Shown here in pieces: positions 51,452 through 60,821 of a stretch of DNA of 64,000 bases. Position 1 is the first letter of the stretch, and every line of letters begins with the position of its first letter. The DNA comes from a bacterium (GTDB lineage Bacteria; Planctomycetota; Planctomycetia; Pirellulales; Pirellulaceae), in the NCBI GenBank assembly GCA_016124445.1, contig WGNR01000001.1, positions 124,001-188,000 of the forward strand. The letters run 5' to 3'. The translations under genes and the position numbers were made by a program. The notes under the pieces were generated by a model. The model searched no databases, was not told the origin of the DNA, and saw nothing but the letters and a program-made list of their open reading frames with translations.

Positions 51452-53082
51452 ACTTGTTTATCCCAACGAGTTCCATCTTTTCGGGTTCCGCACACGTTGA
51501 CTTGCATGCCCAGAGCATGGGCCATTGCGGCCTTCGTCCACATCGCCTGATCGGCGGACAACGGATCATTCGCATAGACAACTTGAATATGGTTGGCCTG
51601 ATGCTTGGCCATCATCTGGTCGCGACCGACGCCATAGGTAACGCCATGCATGATCGGCCAGACCGGGGTGGTCGCGTCGAGCCGCCGCTGCGTTTCGCCT
51701 TCCGGCAGTGAAATTGCTTCGCCGCGGCCCAGGTCGATATTGAGCCGATTGTCGGCAACATAGATGCGAGACCAGACGATCTCGCCCGGTTTTGAAACAC
51801 CGGCCAATGTCGAACCACCCTTGGGAAAGTACATCGCCGGCTGACGATACCCATGGCATTGCTTCCAACCGCCTAAATGTTCGGCTGGCGCGGAGCCTGA
51901 GATCTCGAAGACCCAGACATATTGGTCGGTTGTACCTGACTCATCGGGGCAACCCCAGCGCAGATCGTGCAGGGTTGTTTCAACCGGTAACCCAAGCTCA
52001 CGATGGATACGCTGGATCATCACCGCATCGAGCCCGGCACATTCGTCCACTTCATTGAAATGAGGAATGCTGCGACCGGCGAAGAGTTCACGCTTCCCAT
52101 CGCGATCCAATACGGGTGGCCGCTCGGTGCTGTTGAGCGTTCCTTCCACCAGGTCGCTGGCGGGGCAGATATCTTTCAGGCCTTGCTGATATTGAATGCC
52201 GATCGTTTCACAACCGAAGTGATCGGCCAGCCGCACCGCCGCGATATACATCCGGCATTGCTCCAGCACCTGGCCTTCGGTCAGATGCTCGGTTTCATCC
52301 GGGCCAAAGTGGAACTGCATGCCCTGATCGATATACCACTGAAAAACCTGGCGGGCCTCGTCATCGCTGACGGTTCGCATCTCGGCGAAAAGTGCCGACT
52401 GGCTCAGCCGCTCTTTGAAGACGCCCAGTGGGTGGAGCAGGTGATCCGGGATGATAGCATTGAACATCCCCATACACCCTTCGTCGAAGACTCCCATGAT
52501 CGCCTTCTGCTGGCGAAGCTCGTCGGCCAAACGCTGACCAAGGGCCTGACAGTCACTCGGAATCTTGGCAGGATCGAGCGTCATCGCGTGATCGACCACG
52601 TGGCGGCAGGCTCCCGTTTCGAGCCAGGTTCGTAGATGCCCGAGGAAAAACTCGTCGGTGAAATCTTCGCTCCACAACGTGGAGTAGTTTGCCCCGGCTT
52701 TGGTCAGCGAACCGTTCAGATTCAACATACCGACCAAGCCTGGCCACTGCCCCGACCAGTTGGCCAGCGTCAAGATTGGCCCGCGATGACTCAGCAGCCC
52801 AGCCAGAACGTGGTGCGAGTATTGCCAGACCGCTTCGGCGACAATCAGCGGGGCATCGGGATCGATCGATCGAAAGACTTCCATCCCTCGCTTCTGACTA
52901 TCGATAAAGCCATGCCCCTCGTCGGTTACCTCGTGGGCGCGAACCAGGCGACGACCCAGTTTCTCGATGGCTGCCTGCAGCGACTGCTCCAATGCCTGCT
53001 GAGCTGGCCAGCATTTCTGATTCGCAGACAATCGCGAGTCGCCGCTGGCGACCAACAGCACCGATACATGATCTTGGGGCAT
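51448..53082 (-). CDS. L-fucose/L-arabinose isomerase-family protein
   Basis: 544 aa, no signal peptide. The three-domain fucose isomerase-like architecture is visible: an N-terminal Rossmann-like domain ([13 protein letters not shown]), a second with I-P-S-D and the [11 protein letters not shown] motif whose Glu/Asp are expected metal ligands, and a C-terminal beta-rich domain with H-D-L-R-W-G. Such enzymes interconvert aldoses and ketoses with manganese. The kinase overlap and the sulfatase upstream suggest catabolism of a pentose or 6-deoxyhexose released from a sulfated glycan (inference). Confidence 0.85.
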   Translation of the reverse strand: MPQDHVSVLLVASGDSRLSANQKCWPAQQALEQSLQAAIEKLGRRLVRAHEVTDEGHGFIDSQKRGMEVFRSIDPDAPLIVAEAVWQYSHHVLAGLLSHRGPILTLANWSGQWPGLVGMLNLNGSLTKAGANYSTLWSEDFTDEFFLGHLRTWLETGACRHVVDHAMTLDPAKIPSDCQALGQRLADELRQQKAIMGVFDEGCMGMFNAIIPDHLLHPLGVFKERLSQSALFAEMRTVSDDEARQVFQWYIDQGMQFHFGPDETEHLTEGQVLEQCRMYIAAVRLADHFGCETIGIQYQQGLKDICPASDLVEGTLNSTERPPVLDRDGKRELFAGRSIPHFNEVDECAGLDAVMIQRIHRELGLPVETTLHDLRWGCPDESGTTDQYVWVFEISGSAPAEHLGGWKQCHGYRQPAMYFPKGGSTLAGVSKPGEIVWSRIYVADNRLNIDLGRGEAISLPEGETQRRLDATTPVWPIMHGVTYGVGRDQMMAKHQANHIQVVYANDPLSADQAMWTKAAMAHALGMQVNVCGTRKDGTRWDKQV

Positions 53083-53191
53083 GATTTCTCAACCTTGAGC
53101 AGAAAAACTTGGGGTAAAAGGTCGTACCAGGCAGCCAGGGTCCAACCAGGCTGCTATTCATGATGAGGGCCGGACAGATTGAAAGCGTTGC

Positions 53192-55042
53192 CTACTTGGC
53201 AGCAACCGCCGGCGACAAACGTTTCACGTACAGGTAATAGGCCCCGCAGATCTCCTCGCCGGCCTTATTAAGAAAGTAGGTTTGCAGCTCGATCGGGCCC
53301 GCTTCGACCTGATATCGCGCCAGAAATGCGGTCTCTTCGCGATTGGGTTCTTCGATCAAGACAACTTCATCGCCGACACGAAGCTTCGCGTGACGGATCG
53401 GCAACGCAACACCTGGGATGAACGTTCCATCGGTGACTTTCAGTTGCGGACAGCCGTCGGCGAGTTTCAAACCACTTTCGCGCGGCCAGCGCCGGAGTTC
53501 GAATTCGTACTCACCTGGCTGATCAACTTGAACATGCCAGGCTCCGTTCTTTTCGACCCCGCGTCGGATTTGAATCTGCTGATCGACAAACACATCGAGC
53601 CATTCGCACGCCGAAAGCAGTTGGGGATTCTCAGCGTCGCTTCCGACAACGACGCGCTGCGGAGCGAGGACGTCATCCTTCACGCCGTCCCACCACTGGT
53701 CTAAGTGGGCTCGCATCTTCTCGACGATCTGGGGATGTTGGCTGGCGATGTCATGGTCTTGATGCGGGTCGTCCTTGACGTTGTAGAGTTCCCGGTTTTC
53801 GATCAACCGCCAGTCATTCCACATCACGCAGGCACCGTTCTTCTGCGGAATCGCGGGGTTGCCCTTGGTGTAGGTAACTTTAAAGCTCGGCATGCGACTG
53901 TAGTTGACCACCAGCATGCGATCTTCGAGGGTTGCGGTGGGATCTTCCAGAAGCGGCTTCAGGCTGACGCCATCCAAAGTCTCAGGCAAATGCTCTTCAG
54001 CCCCGGCCAGGTTTGCCAGCGTCGGCATCAGATCCTGAACATGGCATAGCGCGTCGACATCATGCGTCTGGGGCAATCCGGCCGGCCAACGGATGAAACA
54101 GGGAACGCGATGTCCCCCTTCCCATAGCGTTGTCTTCTTGCCTCGCATGCCGGCGTTGTAATAGTCCGGCCCCATCGTGCTGCCGTTGTCGGTCAGAAAC
54201 ACAACGATCGTGTTTTCTTTCAGTTTGGCCACCTCCAGAAAACGATCGAACCGACCGATGTTGTCGTCGATATTCGCTCCCATGGCCAGGTAGCTCACCA
54301 GGTTGGCGCGTTGCTGCGGCTTGAGTGATTTGCCGACTTCGGGATGTGCTGCCATCCCCTCGCGGATTGCGTCGCGATACTGGTCAGGCACAAACCAAGG
54401 CCAGTGGGCCGCATTCAAAGCGATGTAGGCAAAGAAAGGCCGATCGGAATCGCTCTGACCGATCCACTCCATCGCTTCGCGAAAGAAGACATCGGTGCAG
54501 TATCCCTGGTACTTCTCACGCTTGGTGTTGTGGACGTAGGTATCCTCGAAGTAGTCGTTGTTCCAGAAATCAGGCACGCTGTTGATATGCGAAGAAGGAA
54601 ACCAAAGCGCTTCGTCGAATCCTCGATCTTCCGGCCGAAACGGATAGTTGTCTCCCAGGTGCCATTTTCCAAAGTGCCCGGTCCGGTAACCGGCATCGCG
54701 AAACACGCCAGCAATGGTCTTCAGCTCGGGCCGCAAAAGGGTCCGCCCGCTGCTGACATTGATCGCCCCGTTTCGCATCGCATCGAGCCCCGAAAGCAAC
54801 TGGCCGCGCGTTGGCGTGCACATCGGCGAGACATGAAAGTGCGTAAAGCGAACACTTTCCTGAGCGAAATGATCGATATTGGACGTGCTGACAATCGGAT
54901 TGCCATGGCAAGAGAATTCGCCGTATCCCTGATCGTCAGTCATGATCACCACGACATTGGGCCGCGCCGCCTGAGAAGCGTTAGCGAGCAGGATCACGCT
55001 CAGTAGTGCGAATCCGAAAAGCTTGAAGCGGACAAATTGCAT
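53192..55042 (-). CDS. Exported sulfatase (formylglycine type)
   Basis: 616 aa from ATG 55042, which has AAGGAA upstream and starts a signal peptide (F-A-L-L-S-V-I-L-L-A-N-A-S-Q-A). N-V-V-V-I-M-T-D-D-Q-G-Y opens the catalytic fold, and the modification motif is C-T-P-T-R-G-Q-L-L-S-G with C75 as the future formylglycine. G-K-W-H-L-G-D-N and L-T-D-N-G-S complete the metal and sulfate site. An extra ~130-residue C-terminal domain follows the core. Probably acts on a sulfated sugar polymer in the periplasm or at the surface. Lies 108 bases after ribokinase and 109 before the isomerase. Confidence 0.93.
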   Translation of the reverse strand: MQFVRFKLFGFALLSVILLANASQAARPNVVVIMTDDQGYGEFSCHGNPIVSTSNIDHFAQESVRFTHFHVSPMCTPTRGQLLSGLDAMRNGAINVSSGRTLLRPELKTIAGVFRDAGYRTGHFGKWHLGDNYPFRPEDRGFDEALWFPSSHINSVPDFWNNDYFEDTYVHNTKREKYQGYCTDVFFREAMEWIGQSDSDRPFFAYIALNAAHWPWFVPDQYRDAIREGMAAHPEVGKSLKPQQRANLVSYLAMGANIDDNIGRFDRFLEVAKLKENTIVVFLTDNGSTMGPDYYNAGMRGKKTTLWEGGHRVPCFIRWPAGLPQTHDVDALCHVQDLMPTLANLAGAEEHLPETLDGVSLKPLLEDPTATLEDRMLVVNYSRMPSFKVTYTKGNPAIPQKNGACVMWNDWRLIENRELYNVKDDPHQDHDIASQHPQIVEKMRAHLDQWWDGVKDDVLAPQRVVVGSDAENPQLLSACEWLDVFVDQQIQIRRGVEKNGAWHVQVDQPGEYEFELRRWPRESGLKLADGCPQLKVTDGTFIPGVALPIRHAKLRVGDEVVLIEEPNREETAFLARYQVEAGPIELQTYFLNKAGEEICGAYYLYVKRLSPAVAAK

Positions 55043-55150
55043 GGTAGGGAATTCCTTTGCAGGAAAGATGGCATTGGGAGGAGTAGGCGAAGGAGCGTGC
55101 CCCCCATCATACTGTGCTGGATGGTTGGCTCGCAAAGCCGGGGCTTGGAA

Positions 55151-56098
55151 TTAGTCAGTTTCTTGCCAGTGGGGCCACTGGCTGATCAGTTCTTCCCGAG
55201 ACGGCATGCTCGGCTGTGCGCCTGCCTTGGATGCGGCAAGAGCACCGGCTGCGTTTCCAAATCGAACGGCCATTTCAAGATTACCAGTTTCCGCCCAGGC
55301 AACCGCCAACGCTCCGGCAAAAGCATCGCCGGCGGCGGTGGTATCGACGGCGTTGACCTTAAACGGAGCAACCACGCGGGCACCCTTTTCATCAAAGAGC
55401 AGCGTTCCCCGCTCTGCCATGGTGATGGCAACGTGTCGTGCACCACGGGAATAAAGTTCCTTGGCAGCTGCTTCCGCCGTTTCGATGCCGTCGATCATGA
55501 TGCCGGTGAGTTGCTGAGCTTCGCTTTCGTTGGGGCAAATCAAGTCGACTTCATACAGTTCTGCTGGCAGTGAAGGAGGAACGGGTGCCGGGTCTAGAAT
55601 GACGCGTACGCCTGCCTGCTTGGCAATCTGCATCGCGGCGATGACCGTTTCGAGCGGAATTTCAAGCTGCAAGAGCAACGTGTCACTCGATTCGATCAGA
55701 TTTCGCACCTGAAGGACGTCGTTGGGAACGAGCCGACCATTGGCACCTTCGACGTAAACAATCGAATTCTGCCCGCTCTCTTCGACGCTGATCAGGGCCA
55801 TGCCACTTTCGCACTGCGGCGTGACCATCATCGATGAGCAATGGACTCCAAGCTGCTCGAGACGACTGATCAGCAGTTGACCAAATGCATCGTCACCGAC
55901 TCGGCCGACAATTGAAACCTCGGCACCGGCTTTCGCCGCGGCGACGGCCTGGTTGGCCCCTTTTCCGCCTGAAATCTGCTCGTACGAAAGGGCAGCCACC
56001 GTTTCGCCAGGCTGCGGAAGGCGAGCACAGCGCACGACCAGATCCATATTGGTGGCTCCCACCACGATGATTTTTGGTGGGCTACTCATGTCAGGCAC
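55151..56098 (-). CDS. rbsK: Ribokinase
   Basis: 315 aa PfkB-family kinase that makes ribose 5-phosphate. N-terminal G-G-K-G-A-N-Q-A-V-A-A-A and the late D-T-T-A-A-G-D-A-F motif (residues 252-260, catalytic base D258) are both signature sequences; V-V-G-A-T-N-M-D-L-V is the sugar-binding start. GTG 56098 is chosen since AAAGGTAG lies at good distance; ATG 56089 is the alternative. It begins four bases after the nucleoside hydrolase gene, so ribose freed by that enzyme is the obvious substrate. Confidence 0.93.
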   Translation of the reverse strand: MPDMSSPPKIIVVGATNMDLVVRCARLPQPGETVAALSYEQISGGKGANQAVAAAKAGAEVSIVGRVGDDAFGQLLISRLEQLGVHCSSMMVTPQCESGMALISVEESGQNSIVYVEGANGRLVPNDVLQVRNLIESSDTLLLQLEIPLETVIAAMQIAKQAGVRVILDPAPVPPSLPAELYEVDLICPNESEAQQLTGIMIDGIETAEAAAKELYSRGARHVAITMAERGTLLFDEKGARVVAPFKVNAVDTTAAGDAFAGALAVAWAETGNLEMAVRFGNAAGALAASKAGAQPSMPSREELISQWPHWQETD

Positions 56099-56102
56099 GT
56101 GA

Positions 56103-57149
56103 CTACCTTTCTGGCGGCTGGCTGGAAAGGAGCATCAGTGCTTCGGTTGCCCGTGCCTTTTGATCGTCTCGCAGAATCAAGTATCGATCGCGTCCGTTTT
56201 CATTTGGCTCGAAGGTTGTGTATCCATCTTCCAATACCGTTACCGTGCCGGGCTGGGACACATCGAAGTAGTTGTGATCCGGGCGAAGGGCATACAGCAC
56301 CGATGTCAGATCCCAGGTCGGCCGATCATGCGGCGGGGGAATATAAAGTTCGTACGCTTCCGCGACTGGATGATGCTCGACGTAGTTGAAGTCTTGCTCG
56401 ATGCTGGTGTGCGGGTATTTCAGATTCAATCCGATCTCGAAACCGCTCCAGACGATTGGCGTTGGCCACTTGTCTGCCAACTTGCGAGCTGAGGGAATAT
56501 CTTTGAACACGTTGTATTCGCGATACGGTTTTAGTTCGCCCGTCTTGTTGTCCGGAATCTTGGTGAACGCGGCAGCCATGATCGACAGAAGTCGCACCTT
56601 CTTCGCGACAAGTCCCTTGCCATCCAGCGGACTGATGTCATCCCCAGGCGAATCGAGCAGGTTGGCCAAGTTGGTCGAGAACCCGACCTGGCAGATGACG
56701 ACCGAATGATCCTTCTGGCCAGCTAAAGCTTTTCGCAGTACCTGAACGGCATCGGGAGCCTGTTTGCCCGATTCCAGATCATGAGGGTAAAGAAGCTTGC
56801 CGTTGTCGGTTGCCCGAGCGAGGACATTGAACTTACCGACCTGCGGCGTCACCCCACTGTGGCACACGCCGATCGGAATATCGCCGCGACCATAGAAGGT
56901 GTTCACGCTATCGACGAATGGGGCCGCGAGTTCGTTGTCTTTGGTAATTGTCACAGCCAAAAGCTTGCATTCGCCGCGCGACTCAAGAGCATGCAGCATC
57001 GCGAGTGCCAGGACATCATCGCAATCGTTACCGATATCGGTGTCAAAGATGACGGGAACGGACCTGGCCGTTTCTTCCGCGAAGAGAGGATGCAATAAAA
57101 CAAAAGAAACGATTGCCGCGAAGGACAATAGCAACAGGCGGTAATTCAT
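56103..57149 (-). CDS. Exported nucleoside hydrolase
   Basis: 348 aa. A signal peptide (L-L-L-L-S-F-A-A-I-V-S-F-V-L-L) indicates a periplasmic enzyme. The calcium-binding fingerprint D-T-D-I-G-N-D-C-D-D (residues 36-45) identifies the inosine-uridine nucleoside hydrolase family, which cleaves nucleosides to base and ribose. A second aspartate motif appears near P-T-W-D-L-T-S-V-L. First gene of the minus-strand cluster: nucleoside hydrolase, ribokinase, sulfatase, isomerase, kinase. Confidence 0.92.
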   Translation of the reverse strand: MNYRLLLLSFAAIVSFVLLHPLFAEETARSVPVIFDTDIGNDCDDVLALAMLHALESRGECKLLAVTITKDNELAAPFVDSVNTFYGRGDIPIGVCHSGVTPQVGKFNVLARATDNGKLLYPHDLESGKQAPDAVQVLRKALAGQKDHSVVICQVGFSTNLANLLDSPGDDISPLDGKGLVAKKVRLLSIMAAAFTKIPDNKTGELKPYREYNVFKDIPSARKLADKWPTPIVWSGFEIGLNLKYPHTSIEQDFNYVEHHPVAEAYELYIPPPHDRPTWDLTSVLYALRPDHNYFDVSQPGTVTVLEDGYTTFEPNENGRDRYLILRDDQKARATEALMLLSSQPPER

Positions 57150-57276
57150 AGGAGGCTTGATGGGTAGGCAGGAAGGTTTTCTGGCAAAAAGAATAAATTC
57201 GTGGTCTACTTAGGATGACACAAATCTATTGGCAAAACCAGTTGGCCCAGCCATGGATTTGCCTGGGAGAAGAGCT

Positions 57277-57729
57277 ATGACCGCGTCCATAAGACTACGA
57301 TGCCTTACCATTCTGATCACCCTTATGCTCGGGGCATCGGCCCTGGGAGACGATTTGGCCCCCGAGGCAACCAAGTGGGTATTACCAATCGCAACTCCTC
57401 AGGAAAGCGAGGACCTGACGCCGCGACTTAAGAAATTGAAAGAGGTGCTGAACAATCAGTTTGTCATTCAGTACCAACAGACGAATCCCGTATGTGCGTT
57501 CTGGGTCGAGATTACGCGTCAAAGCCCACGCCCAGACGCTGGCGGCTACGTCATGATTATCCAAGATGGCTGCGTCCGATTATTGGCTACTGACTTGGAA
57601 CAGTTGGACCACGCGATTGCTCGACTGAAGAAAGTGCGAATCGTCAAGCCAGATGGCGTTTATCTGCCCATTGGGCTACTGACGAATTACCGGCTGATTG
57701 ATGCACAGCAGACGGAAATGGCGAAATAG
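57277..57729 (+). CDS. Hypothetical secreted protein, 150 aa
   Basis: ATG 57277 has GGAGAAGAG directly upstream and starts a signal peptide (I-L-I-T-L-M-L-G-A-S-A-L-G). The mature part is small with one pair of cysteines and alternating strands and helices; no family recognised. The tRNA-Ser gene lies 46 bases past its stop on the opposite strand. Confidence 0.7.
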   Translation: MTASIRLRCLTILITLMLGASALGDDLAPEATKWVLPIATPQESEDLTPRLKKLKEVLNNQFVIQYQQTNPVCAFWVEITRQSPRPDAGGYVMIIQDGCVRLLATDLEQLDHAIARLKKVRIVKPDGVYLPIGLLTNYRLIDAQQTEMAK

Positions 57730-57775
57730 AAGAACGCGGCGTGATGCCGCTTGCCATTTCGAGCAAAGAAAAAAG

Positions 57776-57859
57776 CGGAGGCGACAGGACTCGAACCTGC
57801 AACCGGCATAACCGGCGACGGATTTCAAATCCGCTCCCTAACCAATTCGGCTCGCCTCC
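57776..57859 (-). tRNA. tRNA-Ser (anticodon TGA)
   Basis: 84 bases. The acceptor stem GGAGGCG/CGCCTCC is perfect. The anticodon stem-loop has a TTTGAAA loop, giving anticodon TGA for serine codon UCA. A long variable arm (CGCCGG...CCGG) and a T arm (GGTTCGAGTCC) fit a class II serine tRNA. The 3' CCA is not encoded. Confidence 0.95.
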
Positions 57860-58119
57860 GGAAGTTACCCATTCAGATTCGAGATGTTCCTCAGGGCAAC
57901 TTTCATCGTAAACGCTAACGAGCCCTGCAAGTTATGTCAACGGGCCAGATCTCTTGAAGTCCGCTTGGATGGATTGAGCAGGCTGGACTCGGCTGCCAGG
58001 TAACTCGATTTTCCGATATTTCGGCCGCGGCCCGCAAGATTGGAACCTGGCCGAGCAATAACGCTATTATGGAGACGCGTTGACCCTTCCCCGCTAGGCA
58101 ACCAAGAGACCACTGGCTA

Positions 58120-59463
58120 ATGATGCTCCAACGGAACCGATGGCAGATCGTCCTGCTGGCCGGGCTGCTGCTGGCAGTGGGCATCCCCGGAATTACCGGC
58201 ACTTCAGCCAATTGCTACGGGCAAGATACGACCGTTGCCGCCGAGGAAGGTTCGGCAGGTGCCAATTCTGATGGCGGGCACGATTCATCCAAGATCTATA
58301 CTTCGCCGCAAAGCATCCTCTCCAATTTCTTTGGCCGCCGCCGAGCCGGGATGCTGGTCAATGGGCTGGAAGACCTGGTCGGAATCACCGCGACCGGACT
58401 GTCGCCGTTGATGGTGCTTTCGGTGGTCTCGCCGATCGTCTACTTCGCGACCGCCCCGGAGCAGCGGGCCGATCTGATCTTCCTTTACCAGCCATGGTTC
58501 TTCATACCGATCATCCTGATCACCTTGCTGATGGCGTTTAAAGACACGGTTCTGACATTCGCCAGCTACCTGAAAATGCCGCTCGACATCCTCGGGATCC
58601 TGTTTCACTTCATCGGATTCCTGCTTGGCTTTCGGCTGATCTACCACCTGCTGAACATCCACCTGGGCGAGGCGAGCGGACCGCTGGGAATGATCATCAT
58701 GATCGGGATCATCATCCTGATGTTCGCCTTTTATACGAGTGTCTGGGTGCTGAGCAATGTGTTTGAAGTACTGATCCTCATCAATCCGTTCCCGATGGTC
58801 GATACGTTGCTGCGCGTCACACGAGTGACGGTGCTGCTTGTGATGTACGTTGCCTGTTGGATCCACCCAGTGCTGGGCGGATTGATCGCGCTGCCGATAT
58901 TGCTTGTATCGCTGTTCACATTCGAACGTTCCCTCAGGGCAACGCAGCTTGGGCTTCGCCTGGCAGGAGATGTGGTGCTGTTTCGCTCGGATAAGATCGA
59001 TGACGAGACGAGCCAGCTAACCGCGTTCACTTCTATCGGCGGCCGACTGCCGTGGCTGACGCTTGGCAGGTTGAGCAAGACGGAAGGAGGCTGGGTCTTT
59101 CGCTTTCGCCGCTTGCTGATCGGCCCATCCAAAACGAGTCCCTTACCAAAGAACTCGTTTGCGATCGCCCAGGGCTCGCTCTTTCCAGGGCTGCTGCTGG
59201 TGACCGAAAAAGGGAATCAACTGATCGCGCGCTTCCCTGCTTCGTATCGAGGACAGGAAGAAGCACTCGCCAGGCAGTTCGATTGCGAAGAAATTCACGA
59301 CTTTCGCTGGAGCACGATGGTCCAGTCGGTTTGGAATTCGCTTTGGAGACGAAGCTCAAAACCGACCACAGAAACTTCCGACGAATCCACTTCACCCAGC
59401 GAACCTAACGACGTATCGCCCGTAGAAGAGACCGCGAAAGAACCAGCGGAGAAGCAAGAATAA
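58120..59463 (+). CDS. Hypothetical multi-pass membrane protein
   Basis: 447 aa. A signal-like N terminus is followed by a short Gly/Ala/Asp region, then five or so hydrophobic helices (about residues 95-112, 125-143, 160-182, 192-215 and 245-270). The C-terminal ~170 residues are soluble and basic with W-V-F-R-F-R-R-L-L, and the last 40 are Ser/Thr/Glu-rich. No known family. Flanked by tRNA-Ser and a long non-coding region. Confidence 0.7.
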   Translation: MMLQRNRWQIVLLAGLLLAVGIPGITGTSANCYGQDTTVAAEEGSAGANSDGGHDSSKIYTSPQSILSNFFGRRRAGMLVNGLEDLVGITATGLSPLMVLSVVSPIVYFATAPEQRADLIFLYQPWFFIPIILITLLMAFKDTVLTFASYLKMPLDILGILFHFIGFLLGFRLIYHLLNIHLGEASGPLGMIIMIGIIILMFAFYTSVWVLSNVFEVLILINPFPMVDTLLRVTRVTVLLVMYVACWIHPVLGGLIALPILLVSLFTFERSLRATQLGLRLAGDVVLFRSDKIDDETSQLTAFTSIGGRLPWLTLGRLSKTEGGWVFRFRRLLIGPSKTSPLPKNSFAIAQGSLFPGLLLVTEKGNQLIARFPASYRGQEEALARQFDCEEIHDFRWSTMVQSVWNSLWRRSSKPTTETSDESTSPSEPNDVSPVEETAKEPAEKQE

Positions 59464-60055
59464 TTTCTCCGCAATTTCGTTTCCTTGAAACTGAAGTAAT
59501 TCGTCAAGTCGACTCAGCAAAGCGTCGAATAGCGTGGTAAGGTATAACATCCACCAGAGAGATTGTATTTAATTGAGAGATACACGCCGATCTTAAGGCG
59601 TACGATCATCAATCCACCAGATTTTGAACGGCAGCTTCGGTTGCCGCTTCAAGGCCGTCAAGATTCTGCCCCTCTTGACGGCTTTTTTTATGCGCAAAGC
59701 CCATGGCTGTTCGTTGCTGCTGCTAGGTACGGATCCCCGAATTTCCATCTATATCCCTACCCAGGGTGGGTGAATGCGGCCGATGGTTTGGATATTCACA
59801 TGCCGCGATTTAAGTCGTGGGCAGGAAGCCGTTGTGTATCTGGGGGCGGATCACAACGGCTTTTTCTTTGCGCGGTGGCAGGCCGCTGGCACCGATAGCA
59901 AAGTTTCTTTTTGTGGCAAACTTTGCCGATTGCGGCAATTTTCTCGATTGTGCCGACTTTGTGGCCGATATCCATTCTTGCGTCACGAAACCAATTCCCC
60001 CCCTGCCCTGTTTGTTCAGGGTGGTTCGTTTGATGTGAATCGGGAAAGCATCGAT
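59464..60055 (+). ncRNA. Non-coding region with two strong terminators; candidate small RNAs
   Basis: About 590 bases without a supported gene. A 10-bp perfect stem GCCGTCAAGA/TCTTGACGGC (59654-59663, 59673-59682) is followed by seven T. Just upstream CGGCAGC-TTCG-GTTGCCG forms a tetraloop hairpin. A second terminator, GCCGTTGTG/CACAACGGC (59828-59836, 59852-59860) with TTTTTCTTT, ends a further ~170 bases. No gene ends near either, so each may close a short RNA. A TATAAC at about 59543-59548 could be a -10 box. The downstream lipoprotein gene would need its own promoter after 59870. Confidence 0.4.
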
Positions 60056-60739
60056 ATGACTCCACGCAATCTGATTCTCAGTTTGTTCGCCATCACCATC
60101 TTGAGTGCGGTCGGCTGCCGCGCAGTCCCCAGTTGCAACTCGTGCCAGATGAATTCGCTCGGCGCGGCACCTGGTTGTACCGGCAATAGTTGCCGGTCGA
60201 GCTGTGGTCCGACGTGCGGCGGAAACTACGACGTTTGCCTTCCGTGGATTCCGTTTTCTGAAATATGCCAAGGCGTTCGCAATCGTATGACCTGCGGTGC
60301 TGGTTGCTCCGGAGAAGTTTATTGGGGCGAATGGATCTCGCATCCACCCAAGTGCGATCCTTGCGACTGCTTCGGCAACTACATTGGCCCGGTGTCTGGA
60401 AGATGCCGCCCCGGTTTGACCGGCATTCGTCGCGGAGACGACAGTTGCTGCGGAATGTGCGATCCCGGCGCGCCTTGTAAAAGTTGTGCCTGCCAGGCGA
60501 AGTCGCTCCAATCCGGCTATGTCGAATCGATGCCTGTCGAAGCCATGCCTGTCGAAGGGACGACGATCTACGAATCGGAAGCACCGATCGAGTACGGGAC
60601 ACCTACGCCAGCTTCGCCATCTGACGAAACGATGTACATGCAATCAGAGTCGGACGGGGCGATGTATCAACAACAGAAATCGTTCCCCACGAGCATTCCC
60701 CAAAGACGCCCCTATAACCTGGGTCGCGGAAGCTACTAA
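60056..60739 (+). CDS. Cysteine-rich lipoprotein
   Basis: 227 aa from ATG 60056 (GGGAAAG upstream). The signal ends in L-S-A-V-G-C, a lipobox. The mature part has more than 25 cysteines in the first 160 residues (C-N-S-C, C-G-P-T-C-G-G, C-D-P-C-D-C, C-C-G-M-C), then a short V-E-S-M-P-V-E-A-M-P-V-E repeat and an acidic Ser/Tyr/Gln-rich tail. This looks like a planctomycete surface or envelope protein stabilised by disulfides or metal; no function known. A strong terminator follows. Confidence 0.8.
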   Translation: MTPRNLILSLFAITILSAVGCRAVPSCNSCQMNSLGAAPGCTGNSCRSSCGPTCGGNYDVCLPWIPFSEICQGVRNRMTCGAGCSGEVYWGEWISHPPKCDPCDCFGNYIGPVSGRCRPGLTGIRRGDDSCCGMCDPGAPCKSCACQAKSLQSGYVESMPVEAMPVEGTTIYESEAPIEYGTPTPASPSDETMYMQSESDGAMYQQQKSFPTSIPQRRPYNLGRGSY

Positions 60740-60768
60740 ATCGATTCAATAGCCGGGGGGGCTTTTGC

Positions 60769-60808
60769 AGAGACGCGGTTACGCCCAGTAACCGCGTCTC
60801 TTTTTTTC
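60769..60808 (+). terminator. Rho-independent terminator after the cysteine-rich lipoprotein
   Basis: A perfect 14-bp stem, AGAGACGCGGTTAC (60769-60782) and GTAACCGCGTCTCT (60788-60801), loop GCCCA, then TTTTTT. Confidence 0.95.
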
Positions 60809-60821
60809 TTGCAAGGCCTGG

